Part shown: positions 24,368 to 32,118 of the stretch, in pieces
Numbering within the stretch: position 1 is the first letter of the stretch
How the letters are laid out: the number at the start of each line of letters is the position of its first letter
Assembly (NCBI RefSeq): GCF_900116515.1
Contig: NZ_FPBA01000003.1
Location: 124,001 to 188,000, forward strand
DNA from: Geodermatophilus amargosae
GTDB taxonomy: Bacteria; Actinomycetota; Actinomycetes; Mycobacteriales; Geodermatophilaceae
Length of the DNA stretch: 64,000 nucleotides
Direction of reading: 5' to 3'
Notes under the pieces: generated by a model
What the model was told of the DNA's origin: nothing
Database searches by the model: none
What the model saw: the letters and a program-made list of their open reading frames with translations, nothing else
Made by a program: the position numbers and the translations under genes

Positions 24368-25900
24368 TCAGTGGTGCCAGGCGTGGGCGTGACCGTGCAC
24401 GCCGTCGGCCTCGTCGTCGGCGGCCGCGGCGGCGTCCTCGGCGCGGTTGCGGCGCAGGTCGACCACGCCGAGCACCAGCGCGGCCACGGCGCCCAGCACC
24501 GACACGGCCAGTCCCGCGGCCGCCGCGGCCGGGTAGTCGTCGCCGGTCGCCGAGAGGACGAGGTAGAACAACCCCGGCAGCGCCGCCGTGCCGATCGCCG
24601 CCCCGAACCGCTGCGCCGTCTGCAGGCCGCCGCCGGCCGAGCCGGCCATCGACACCGGCACGTCGCGCAGGGTCATCGTGATGTTCGGCGAGATGACGAA
24701 CCCGCCGCCGATGCCGCCCACGAGCAGGGCCGGCGCGATCGCCCACCCGGCGGCCGACGGCGGCACCAGCAGCAGGACGACCGCCGCGGCGGCCAGCCCG
24801 AGGACGACGCCCGAGAGCCCGAGGACCGTCAGCCTCCGCCCGTACCGCTCGACCAGCCGCCCGGCCACCACGGCCGCGGACGCCGACCCGAGGGCGAACG
24901 GCGTCACCGCCAGACCCGACTGCAGCGGCGTGTAGCCCAGGCCGGTCTGGAAGAACAGCGCCAGCACCAGCCAGATGCCGCTGAACCCGACGAAGTAGAC
25001 GGTGCCCAGCGCCGCGCCGATGCCGTAGCCGCGGGTCTGCGTGACCAGCCGCGGGTCGAACACCGGCTGCCCGTCGTGCGCCACCACCCGCCGCTCCCAG
25101 GAGACGAACGCCACGAGGAGCGCCGCCCCGGCACCGAAGAGCCACCACAGCTGCGCCAGCCCGCCGGACTCCGCCTGCACCAGCGGGAACAGCACCGCCA
25201 GCGCACCGGCGCCGAGCAGCAGCACCCCGACGACGTCGATCCGCCCGCGCCCGCCGCCCCCGCCGCGGGGCAGCAGCCGCAGGGCCAGCGCGAACGCGAC
25301 GACGCCGATCGGCACGTTGACGTAGAACAGCCACCGCCAGCCGTCGGCCCCGTCGGCCAGCCCGAGGATCGCGCCGCCGACGACCGGGCCCACGGCGGTG
25401 GAGATGCCGACCGTGGCGCCGAACAGGCCGAACGCCCGCCCGCGCTCGCCGCCGCGGAACAGCTGCTGGATCAGCGCGGAGTTCTGCGGCGCCAGGCACC
25501 CGGCGGCCAGCCCCTGCACGAGCCGCGCGGCGATCAGCCAGGCGACCGACGGCGCCGCCCCCGCCGCGGCGCTGGACAGCACGAAGCCGGCCAGCCCGAG
25601 GAGGAACAGCCGCCGCCGGCCGAAGGCGTCACCGAGCCGCCCGGCGGGCACCAGCATCAGCCCGAAGGTGAGCGCGTAGCCCGACACCACCCACTGCACG
25701 GTCGCCGGGGTGGCGCCGAGGTCGCGCTGCAGCGAGGGCAGGGCCACGGACACGATGCTGACGTCGAGCAGGCTCATGAAGCCGACGACGAGGGTGACCG
25801 ACAGCGCGCTCCACCGCTTCGGGTCCGGGTGGTACTCCTCGGCGGCGGACTCCGCCTGCAAGGAGCCCGGGGCGGCGTCGGTCGATGCGCGTGGCGGCAC
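24368..25900 (-). CDS. MFS multidrug exporter, DHA2 (EmrB/QacA) family
   Basis: About 510 aa with 14 predicted membrane segments. Motif A GRLGDAFGRRRLFLLG after TM2, SLLDVSIVSVALPSL in TM1 (DHA2 Asp), motif C region GATVGISTAVGPVVGGAI in TM5. The C-tail is His-rich (HGHAHAWHH). It should export drugs or toxic metabolites by proton antiport. GTG 25900 (GAGG upstream) is preferred over the in-frame ATG at 25939. RidA lies upstream on the same strand with a hairpin between. Confidence 0.86.
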   Translation of the reverse strand: MPPRASTDAAPGSLQAESAAEEYHPDPKRWSALSVTLVVGFMSLLDVSIVSVALPSLQRDLGATPATVQWVVSGYALTFGLMLVPAGRLGDAFGRRRLFLLGLAGFVLSSAAAGAAPSVAWLIAARLVQGLAAGCLAPQNSALIQQLFRGGERGRAFGLFGATVGISTAVGPVVGGAILGLADGADGWRWLFYVNVPIGVVAFALALRLLPRGGGGGRGRIDVVGVLLLGAGALAVLFPLVQAESGGLAQLWWLFGAGAALLVAFVSWERRVVAHDGQPVFDPRLVTQTRGYGIGAALGTVYFVGFSGIWLVLALFFQTGLGYTPLQSGLAVTPFALGSASAAVVAGRLVERYGRRLTVLGLSGVVLGLAAAAVVLLLVPPSAAGWAIAPALLVGGIGGGFVISPNITMTLRDVPVSMAGSAGGGLQTAQRFGAAIGTAALPGLFYLVLSATGDDYPAAAAAGLAVSVLGAVAALVLGVVDLRRNRAEDAAAAADDEADGVHGHAHAWHH

Positions 25901-25960
25901 GGTGAGGCCTCTTCCGGTGGTGCAGCGGGCGCCCGGCACGGCGATCCCGCCCGGCCGGGG

Positions 25961-25988
25961 GGCGCGGCCGCCCTCCGGCCGCCGCGCC
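25961..25988 (-). terminator. Probable terminator after the RidA gene
   Basis: An 8-bp perfect stem (GGCGCGGC with GCCGCGCC) extends inward by three more pairs after one mismatch, with a short CTCC loop. It lies between the end of the RidA gene and the start of the MFS gene on the same strand. Confidence 0.45.
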
Positions 25989-26067
25989 GTGCTGCCCTAC
26001 CCGGTCGCGCACCACCGACACGCACCCGTGCCGGTGGCGGTCACCCCGGGCCGTCGCTCCGAGCCCG

Positions 26068-26475
26068 TCACTCCAGGACGGCGGTCGCGTCCACCTCGAC
26101 GAGCAGGTCCGGCTCGGCCAGCGCGGCCACCGGGAGCAGGGTCACCGGCCGGGTGAGGTCGCACCCCAGCTTCGCCGCGGCCCGCCCCACACCCTCGCCG
26201 AGCGCGGCGAGCTTGGAGGGGTCCCAGTCGACGAGGTACAGGGTCACCTTCGCGACGTCGTCGAAGCTGCCGCCGACGGCGTCGAGCGCGGTGGCGACGT
26301 TGAGGTAGGCCTGCTCGACCTGGGCGGCGAGGTCGCCGGCGCCGACGGGTTCGCCGGTGGCGGTGCGGGCCACCTGGCCGGCGAGGTAGACGGTGCGGCT
26401 CCCGCGGGCGACGGCCATCTGGCGGTAGACGCCGGGGACGGGCAGGCCGGGCGGGTCGATCAGCTCGACGGTCAC
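26068..26475 (-). CDS. RidA/YjgF/UK114-family protein
   Basis: 135 aa, typical length. VYRQMAVARGSRTVYLAGQVARTATGEPVGAGDLAAQVEQAYLNVATALDAVGGSFDDVAKVTLYLVDW is the RidA core. Canonical RidA deaminates reactive enamines with a conserved Arg in a C-terminal xRxxV strand; here the matching strand reads PVTLLPVAALAEPDLLVEVDATAVL without that Arg, so it may be a Rid subfamily member without deaminase activity. Divergent from a TetR gene, with a palindrome between them. Confidence 0.82.
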   Translation of the reverse strand: MTVELIDPPGLPVPGVYRQMAVARGSRTVYLAGQVARTATGEPVGAGDLAAQVEQAYLNVATALDAVGGSFDDVAKVTLYLVDWDPSKLAALGEGVGRAAAKLGCDLTRPVTLLPVAALAEPDLLVEVDATAVLE

Positions 26476-26505
26476 GGTTCCTCCTGAGGGGTGGTCGGGA
26501 CTGAA

Positions 26506-26522
26506 CCATAGCGTTGCTATGG
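26506..26522. promoter_or_regulatory. Perfect inverted repeat operator between RidA and TetR genes
   Basis: CCATAGC, three bases GTT, then GCTATGG: a perfect 7-bp inverted repeat 12 bp before the TetR start and 30 bp before the RidA start. Likely the autoregulatory site of the TetR protein and the control point of the RidA gene. Confidence 0.72.
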
Positions 26523-26534
26523 CATGATGGTCCA

Positions 26535-27146
26535 GTGCCCCGTCGACCCGATCCCGCCGTCCGTCTGCTCCTCGTCGAGCGGGCGGCCCGGATGCTCGCC
26601 GCGCGCGAGCCGGTGACCCTGCGTGCGCTGGTGGAGGGCACCGGTGCCTCGACGATGGCGGTCTACACGCACTTCGGCGGGATGCCCGGGCTGTGGAGCG
26701 CGGTCCGGCAGGAGGGCTTCACCCGCCTGGCGGCCCGGCTGGCCGCCGTCCCCCGGACCGACGACGCGGTGCACGACCTCGCCGCCCTCGGTGTGGCCTA
26801 CGCCCGCACGGCCCTGGAGCACCCGGAGCTGTACCGGGCGATGTTCGACGCCGGCGCCGACCTCGCCGACGAGGCGGCCGCCGACGCGTCGTTCGACCGG
26901 CTGGTGGCCGCGGCGGCCCGGGCGCGCGACGAGGGCCGGCTGGCCCCCGGCGCCGACCCGCGCACGCTGGCCACCCAGGTCTGGGCCGCCGGGCACGGGC
27001 TCGTCTCGCTGGTCGTGCAGGGCGTGCTGCCTGCCGAGGTCCTCGCGCCGCTGGCCACCGGGACGACCGTGGCCCTGCTGGCCGCCGCCGGGGACGACAT
27101 CGACCGGTGCCGCGCCTCGGTGGAGGCGGCGTGGGCGGCCGGCTGA
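26535..27146 (+). CDS. TetR/AcrR-family transcriptional regulator
   Basis: 203 aa from GTG 26535. The N-terminal HTH reads RLLLVERAARMLAAREPVTLRALVEGTGASTMAVYTHFGGMPGLWSAVRQEGF (usual K/R-YxHF end of the recognition helix as VYTHF). The C-terminal helical domain (EHPELYRAMFDAGAD … TQVWAAGHGLVSLVVQGVL) binds an unknown ligand, as in TetR_C_33-type repressors. It probably represses itself and the divergent RidA gene through the palindrome just upstream. Confidence 0.86.
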   Translation: MPRRPDPAVRLLLVERAARMLAAREPVTLRALVEGTGASTMAVYTHFGGMPGLWSAVRQEGFTRLAARLAAVPRTDDAVHDLAALGVAYARTALEHPELYRAMFDAGADLADEAAADASFDRLVAAAARARDEGRLAPGADPRTLATQVWAAGHGLVSLVVQGVLPAEVLAPLATGTTVALLAAAGDDIDRCRASVEAAWAAG

Positions 27147-27198
27147 CGGCGCAAGAACGGTCGGGCGCGGGAGGCGGCCGGGTCGCCAGACTCGTCGT

Positions 27199-28122
27199 GT
27201 GACCCCACCCGGCCGCGACCGCCTCCGCGAACTGCTCGACGCCGTCCTCGACGAGGACAACCGGACGCTCTCCGACATGGCCGGGGACGCCTACGCCTCG
27301 CCGTTCCACTTCAGCCGGCAGGTGTCCGGCGGCGCCGGGGAGTCCCCGGTCGCGCTGCGCCGCCGGGTGGTGCTGGAGCGCGCGGCCTGGCAGCTGCGGC
27401 AGGGCACGAGCGTCACCGACGCCGCCTTCGCCGCCGGCTACGAGTCGATCGAGGGCTTCAGCCGGGCGTTTGCGCGCGCCTACGGCCGCAGTCCCGGTTC
27501 GGCGGCCGCGGGCGGCGCCGGGCGGGACGCCCACTGGCTGCCCGCGCCCAACGGCATCCACTTCCACCCGCCGTCGTCGCTGTGGGTGTCCGACGAGCCG
27601 GCCCGCCGCGGCGGCGACGAGGTCACCGCACTGCTGGTGCACCACGGCGTCGAGGACACCCGCGCCCTGCTGGAGCTGGCCAAGGGCCTGCCCGCCGAGG
27701 AGTACCGGCGGGTGCGGGCACCGGGCCTGTCGGTGCTGCCCTGGGACGGCGCCGAGGAGACGCTGGCCGCCGTCCTGGACACCCTCGTGTGGACGACGGA
27801 GGTGTGGGTGGCCTCCCTCGAGGGCGGCGACGCCCCCGTCCGCGGCGCCGACGACCCTGCCGCGCTGCTCGACCGGCACGACGCCGTCGCGCCGCGCTGG
27901 CTGGCCGCCGTCCGCGAGATCGCCCGCCGCGGCGCCTGGGGCGACCGGCTGGTCGACGCGCTGTGCGAGCCGCCGGAGAGCTTCGTCCTCGGCAGCGTCG
28001 TCGCGCACGTCCTCACCTTCTCCGCGCACCGCCGGCTCCTGGCCCGGCACTGGCTGCGCGAGGCCGGTGTCGCGGTCGACACCGGCGACCCCATCGAGTG
28101 GCTCTCCCGGAGGGAACGATGA
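27199..28122 (+). CDS. AraC-type HTH protein with C-terminal DinB-like domain
   Basis: 307 aa from GTG 27199. Residues about 1-95 form the HTH_18 pair (LDEDNRTLSDMAGDAYASPFHFSRQVSGGAGESPVALRRRVVLERAAWQL and TSVTDAAFAAGYESIEGFSRAFARAYGRSPG). Residues about 110-300 resemble a DinB four-helix bundle (LLVHHGVEDTRALLELAKGLPAEEYRR … VVAHVLTFSAHRRLLARHWLREAG) with His residues in place for metal. It is coupled by ATGA to a RibD-fold gene, its probable target or partner. Confidence 0.8.
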   Translation: MTPPGRDRLRELLDAVLDEDNRTLSDMAGDAYASPFHFSRQVSGGAGESPVALRRRVVLERAAWQLRQGTSVTDAAFAAGYESIEGFSRAFARAYGRSPGSAAAGGAGRDAHWLPAPNGIHFHPPSSLWVSDEPARRGGDEVTALLVHHGVEDTRALLELAKGLPAEEYRRVRAPGLSVLPWDGAEETLAAVLDTLVWTTEVWVASLEGGDAPVRGADDPAALLDRHDAVAPRWLAAVREIARRGAWGDRLVDALCEPPESFVLGSVVAHVLTFSAHRRLLARHWLREAGVAVDTGDPIEWLSRRER

Positions 28123-28667
28123 CCCGCACCGTCTACTACACCGCCACCACGCTCGACGGCTTCATCGCCGACCCGCAGCACTCCCTGGACTGGCTGCTCA
28201 CGCGGGAGGCCGACCACGAGGGGGCGATGGGCTACAAGGCGTTCGAGAAGACCGTCGGGTCGCTGGTCATGGGCGCCTCGACCTACCAGTGGCTGCGCGA
28301 CAACGGCGGCCCGGACGCCTGGACCTACGACCAGCCGGCCTGGGTGCTCACCCACCGCACGATGGAGCCGTACGCCGGCGCCGACATCCGGTTCACCGCC
28401 GTCGACTCCCGGGAGGACCTGCTCGCGCTGCACGCGGAGCTGGTCGCGGCCGCCGGGGACCTCGACGTGTGGGTGGTCGGCGGCGGCCCGGTGGCCGCGC
28501 AGTTCGCCGACGCCGGACTCCTCGACGAGGTGGCCGTGTCGATCGCGCCGGTGACCCTGGGCGCCGGGGCGCCGCTGCTGCCCACGCACGTGGAGCTGGT
28601 GACCCGCGAGGTGGCGCAGAACGGCGAGTTCGCCGTCGTGCGCTACGACGTCGTGCGTCCCGGCTGA
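28119..28667 (+). CDS. Dihydrofolate reductase-fold (RibD C-terminal-like) protein
   Basis: 182 aa: YYTATTLDGFIADPQHSLDWLL, a mid LVMGASTYQWL, then DVWVVGGGPVAAQFADAGLLDEVAVSIAPVTLGAGAPLL. This is the NADPH-binding RibD-C/DHFR fold; members reduce unidentified substrates. ATG 28119 overlaps the upstream AraC-DinB stop. A second member of the family lies convergent 114 bp away. Confidence 0.83.
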   Translation: MTRTVYYTATTLDGFIADPQHSLDWLLTREADHEGAMGYKAFEKTVGSLVMGASTYQWLRDNGGPDAWTYDQPAWVLTHRTMEPYAGADIRFTAVDSREDLLALHAELVAAAGDLDVWVVGGGPVAAQFADAGLLDEVAVSIAPVTLGAGAPLLPTHVELVTREVAQNGEFAVVRYDVVRPG

Positions 28668-28684
28668 CCGCCCGGTCGCCATGT

Positions 28685-28771
28685 CGACACCTCGACGGGA
28701 CGACACCTCGACGTGCCGATCCGTCGACATGACGATCCGTCGACATGACGATCCGTCGACGTGCCGATCCG
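28685..28771. repeat. 16-bp tandem repeat, five copies plus a partial one
   Basis: Units at 28685, 28701, 28717, 28733 and 28749, with a 7-bp partial unit at 28765. The two central units are identical (CGATCCGTCGACATGA); outer ones vary at a few positions but keep the spacing. Most contain GTCGAC or a close variant. The array fills the gap between two convergent RibD-fold genes. A CATGTCGAC at 28680 can pair with GTCGACATG inside the array. Confidence 0.8.
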
Positions 28772-28781
28772 GGCGCAGGCG

Positions 28782-29333
28782 TCAGCCCGGCTCGACGCGG
28801 TAGCGGCAGTGGGTCACGCTCGGCGCGGAGACCACCCGGACCGGGGTGAGCCGCAGCGCGCGGCTGGGGCGGGTGAACAGCGGCAGCCCGTCGCCGACCA
28901 CGATCGGGACGACGTGCAGCTGCACCTCGTCGACCAGGCCGGCGGCGAGGCACTGGCGGGCGACGTCGGCACCGCCGCCGACCGCCACCCACCGCTCCCC
29001 CGCCAGCTCCGCCGACCGCGCCACCGCGGCGGGCACGCCGGCCACGAACTCGAAGCGCACCGGCCCGGCCGGCAGCGGGTCCGGCGGCCGGTGGGTCACC
29101 ACCACGTGCGGCACGTCGTAGGGCGTCTCGTCCCAGCCCTGGGCGTCGTCGGCCGTCCCGTAGGCGGTCCGCCCGACGAGGATCGCGCCGGTGTCGGCCA
29201 CCATCGCCTCGACGACGGGCCGGCTGGCCTCGGGAGGGTCGAAGAACCAGTCGTAGAGGCCGACGTCGGTCCCGCCGGGACCGCTCACCAGGCCGTCGAG
29301 GGAGACCGCCATGTCCAGCAGCACGCGCGCCAT
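28782..29333 (-). CDS. Dihydrofolate reductase-fold (RibD C-terminal-like) protein
   Basis: 183 aa: VLLDMAVSLDGLVSGPGGTDVGLYDWFF, AILVGRTAYGTADDAQGWDETPYDVPHVVVTHRPPDPL, WVAVGGGADVARQCLAAGLVDEVQLHVVPIVVGDGLPLF. Same fold as the convergent neighbour but clearly diverged. A likely NADPH-dependent reductase of unknown substrate. Confidence 0.83.
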   Translation of the reverse strand: MARVLLDMAVSLDGLVSGPGGTDVGLYDWFFDPPEASRPVVEAMVADTGAILVGRTAYGTADDAQGWDETPYDVPHVVVTHRPPDPLPAGPVRFEFVAGVPAAVARSAELAGERWVAVGGGADVARQCLAAGLVDEVQLHVVPIVVGDGLPLFTRPSRALRLTPVRVVSAPSVTHCRYRVEPG

Positions 29334-29371
29334 GCGGGGAGGACCGCCCGCGCCGGCCGGACTGAGCGGCG

Positions 29372-29971
29372 TCAGGCGCTGCGGATCACCGAGACGTCGA
29401 ACTCGACCTGGATGCGGTCGCTGACCAGCACGCCGCCGGTGTCCAGCGGGGTGTTCCAGACCAGGCCCCAGTCGCTGCGCTTGATCGACAGCGCGCCCTC
29501 GAAGCCCACACGGGTGTTGCCGAAGGGGTCCTTCGCCGACCCGGTCAGGGTGAACTCGACCGTCACCGGCCGGGTGACGTCGCGGATGGTGAGGTCGCCG
29601 GTGACCTCGAAGGTCTCCTCGTCGACCTGCTCGACGTCGGTGGAGGAGAACACCATCTCCGGCCAGCGCTCGACGTCGAGGAAGTCCGGGGAGCGCAGGT
29701 GCGCGTCCCGGTCGGCCTGCCCGGTGTCGATGCTCGCCGTCCGGATCCGGATCGACACGCTGCTCGCCTCGGGCTTCAGCGTGTCCAGGTGGGCCTCGCC
29801 GGCGAAGTCGGTGAACGCGCCGCGGACCGTCGTCACCATCGCGTGCCGCGCGCGGATGCCGATCCGGGTGTGCGCCACGTCGATCGTGTAGTCGCCCGAG
29901 ACGTCGGCCAGTGCGACCGTCGCCGCGTCGAAGTCGGTGGGGCTGCCCTCGGGTGCCCGGTGCTTCGCCAC
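29372..29971 (-). CDS. YceI-family lipid-binding-fold protein
   Basis: 199 aa from GTG 29971. YTIDVAHTRIGIRARHAMVTTVRGAFTDFAGEAHLD, then VSIRIRTASIDTGQADRDAHLRSPDFLDVERWPEMVFSSTDV and LTIRDVTRPVTVEFTL: the YceI lipocalin-like barrel that binds polyisoprenoid or amphiphilic ligands. There is no signal peptide, so it is probably cytoplasmic, as in many actinobacterial copies. Confidence 0.87.
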   Translation of the reverse strand: MAKHRAPEGSPTDFDAATVALADVSGDYTIDVAHTRIGIRARHAMVTTVRGAFTDFAGEAHLDTLKPEASSVSIRIRTASIDTGQADRDAHLRSPDFLDVERWPEMVFSSTDVEQVDEETFEVTGDLTIRDVTRPVTVEFTLTGSAKDPFGNTRVGFEGALSIKRSDWGLVWNTPLDTGGVLVSDRIQVEFDVSVIRSA

Positions 29972-30062
29972 GTGTCCGTCCTTCCCCCTCGCAGGCCCCC
30001 CATCCTCGCCGATCAGGACGACGGTGCCACCGCCGGGCTCCTCCGAGGAGGGACCGACCGGC

Positions 30063-30872
30063 TCAGCGGCCCGGGCGGAACGGGTTGCGGCCGGGCCGGA
30101 ACAGCGTCTCCTGGGTCAGGCTCGCGGCCAGCACGCCGTCGCGGGTGGTGACCGACCCGGTGTACCAGCCCCGTCCGCCGGAGACGGTGTGCGGGACGAG
30201 GTCCATGAGCACCCAGGCGTCGAGCCGGGCCGGCCGGTGGAACCACACCGCGTGGTCCAGCGTCGGGCCGGGCGCGGCCTCGTCCTCCGGCAGCGCCGAG
30301 AGCCCGGTGCCGATGTCGGAGAGGTAGGCGAGCGCGCAGGCGTGCACCAGCGGGTCGTCGGGCAGCGCCACGGTCGACCGGGACCAGAAGCGGGTCGGCA
30401 TGTGAGCCGCCTGCCACGGCTGGGACGGCGTCCGCCCCTCCATCGTGAAGAGCCGCGGCAGGGTGAACGGTGCGCACTCCGCCGGGTCCTCGGCGGCCGG
30501 GGCGGCCGCCACCTGCACGTCGGGCCCGGCGGTCGGCGCCTGGAACGACGCCGACATCGACAGCACGACCTCACCGCCCTGCACCGCCACCACCCGGCGG
30601 GCGGAGAACGAGCCGCCGTCGCGGTCCCGGTCGACCCGGAAGACGGTGGGCCGGGCGGCGTCGCCGCTGCGCAGGAAGTAGCCGTGCAGCGAGTGCGCCA
30701 GCCGGTCGGGCGCGACCGTGCGGCCGGCCGCGAGCAGCGCCTGCGCGGCGACCTGGCCGCCGTAGAGCGGCAGCGGGTCGGGAAAGACCAGGGTGCTGCG
30801 GTAGAGGTCGCGGTCGACCTCCTCGAGCGTCAGGACGTCGAGCAGCGTGGGATCCCCCGCGGTGGCGCTCAC
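30063..30872 (-). CDS. tesB: Acyl-CoA thioesterase II
   Basis: 269 aa double hot-dog protein from GTG 30872. N-terminal half: YRSTLVFPDPLPLYGGQVAAQALLAAGRTV, LAHSLHGYFLRSGD, FSARRVVAVQGGEVVLSMSASFQ. C-terminal half: LDHAVWFHRPARLDAWVLMDLVPHTVSGGRGWYTGSV and LAASLTQETLFRPG. This is the TesB pattern with the Asp/Thr/Gln active-site set. It hydrolyses medium- and long-chain acyl-CoAs; lies downstream of a thiolase and fits fatty-acid breakdown. Confidence 0.9.
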   Translation of the reverse strand: MSATAGDPTLLDVLTLEEVDRDLYRSTLVFPDPLPLYGGQVAAQALLAAGRTVAPDRLAHSLHGYFLRSGDAARPTVFRVDRDRDGGSFSARRVVAVQGGEVVLSMSASFQAPTAGPDVQVAAAPAAEDPAECAPFTLPRLFTMEGRTPSQPWQAAHMPTRFWSRSTVALPDDPLVHACALAYLSDIGTGLSALPEDEAAPGPTLDHAVWFHRPARLDAWVLMDLVPHTVSGGRGWYTGSVTTRDGVLAASLTQETLFRPGRNPFRPGR

Positions 30873-30888
30873 GACCGCCGAACGTAAC

Positions 30889-30926
30889 GGCGCCCGGGGC
30901 CACCCCTGCGGGCGGCCCCGGGCGCC
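30889..30926 (-). terminator. Terminator after the thiolase gene
   Basis: Perfect 13-bp arms (30889-30901 and 30914-30926, starting GGCGCCCGG) with a 12-nt loop lie between the thiolase end (30940) and the tesB start (30872), so tesB likely has its own promoter. Confidence 0.65.
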
Positions 30927-30939
30927 GGGGGTCGGGCCG

Positions 30940-32082
30940 CTACAGCAGCTCGAGGATGGTGGCGTTGGCCTGGCCGCCGCCCTCGCACATGGTCTGCAGG
31001 CCGTAGCGGATGCCGTTGTCGCGCATGTGGTGCACGAGCGTGGTCATGATCCGCGCGCCGGAGCCGCCGAGCGGGTGCCCCAGCGCGATGGCGCCGCCGT
31101 TGGGGTTGAGCGCCTTGGCGTCGGCGCCGATGTCGGCCAGCCACGCGAGCGGCACGGGGGCGAAGGCCTCGTTGACCTCGAAGGCGCCGATCTCGTCGAT
31201 CGACAGGCCCGACTTGGCCAGCGCCTTCTGGGTCGCCGGGATCGGGGCGGTGAGCATGACCACCGGGTCGCTGCCGGCGAGGACGGCGGTGTGCACCCGG
31301 GCGATGGGCGTGAGGCCCAGCTCGGCGGCCTTCTCCGACGTCGTCATCAGCAGCGCGGCCGCGCCGTCGGAGATCTGCGAGGAGTTGCCGGCGGTGATGA
31401 CGCCGTCCTCGCGGAAGGCGGTCTTCAGCGTGCCGAGCTTCTCCACCGTCGACTCGCGGATGCCCTCGTCCTGGCTGACCACGGTGCCGTCGGGCGTGGT
31501 CACCGGCGCGATCTGGGCGTCGAAGCGGCCCTCGGCGCGGGCGGCGGCGGCCTTCTCGTGCGAGGCGACTGAGAACTCGTCGCACTGCTGGCGGGACAGG
31601 CCCCAGCGCTCAGCGATGGTCTCCGCACCCAGCCCCTGGTTGATCTTCGCACCGGCGTAGCGCTCGGCGAACCGGGTGCCGAAGGGGTCGGCGTCCTTGC
31701 GCGCGGTGCCCATGGGCACGCGGCTCATCGACTCGACGCCGCCGGCCACGACGACGTCGTACTGCCCGGCGACGAGCCCGGCCGCGGCGAAGTGCACCGA
31801 CTGCTGCGAGGACCCGCACTGCCGGTCGACGGTCACGCCGGTCACCGTCTCCGGCCAGCCCGCCGCCAGCGCGGCGGTGCGCGCGATGTCGAAGGTCTGC
31901 TCCCCGACCTGGGAGACACAGCCCCAGATGACGTCCTCGATCTCGGCCGGGTCGATGCCGGCCCGCTCGGCCAGGGACGTGAGGACGTGCGCGGACAGGT
32001 CGACCGGGTGCACCCCCGACAGCCCGCCGTTGCGCTTGCCCACGGGCGCGCGCACCGCCTCGACGATCACCGCGTCACGCAT
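30940..32082 (-). CDS. Acetyl-CoA C-acyltransferase (thiolase)
   Basis: 380 aa. Nucleophilic Cys89 (VDRQCGSSQQSVHFAA), GHPLGGSGARIMTTL with the catalytic His, and CEGGGQANATI with the second Cys. DVIWGCVSQVGEQTFDIART near the N-terminus places it among degradative/steroid-type thiolases of actinobacteria. It cleaves 3-ketoacyl-CoA with CoA in beta-oxidation. No dehydrogenase gene is adjacent. Confidence 0.92.
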   Translation of the reverse strand: MRDAVIVEAVRAPVGKRNGGLSGVHPVDLSAHVLTSLAERAGIDPAEIEDVIWGCVSQVGEQTFDIARTAALAAGWPETVTGVTVDRQCGSSQQSVHFAAAGLVAGQYDVVVAGGVESMSRVPMGTARKDADPFGTRFAERYAGAKINQGLGAETIAERWGLSRQQCDEFSVASHEKAAAARAEGRFDAQIAPVTTPDGTVVSQDEGIRESTVEKLGTLKTAFREDGVITAGNSSQISDGAAALLMTTSEKAAELGLTPIARVHTAVLAGSDPVVMLTAPIPATQKALAKSGLSIDEIGAFEVNEAFAPVPLAWLADIGADAKALNPNGGAIALGHPLGGSGARIMTTLVHHMRDNGIRYGLQTMCEGGGQANATILELL

Positions 32083-32118
32083 GTCTGCTCCCCTCGACCA
32101 GGTGTGGTGCCCGGCACA

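Noticed and set aside
28680-28771. CRISPR-like array
   Set aside because: The repeat unit is 16 bp with no spacers and no cas genes; it is a plain tandem repeat.
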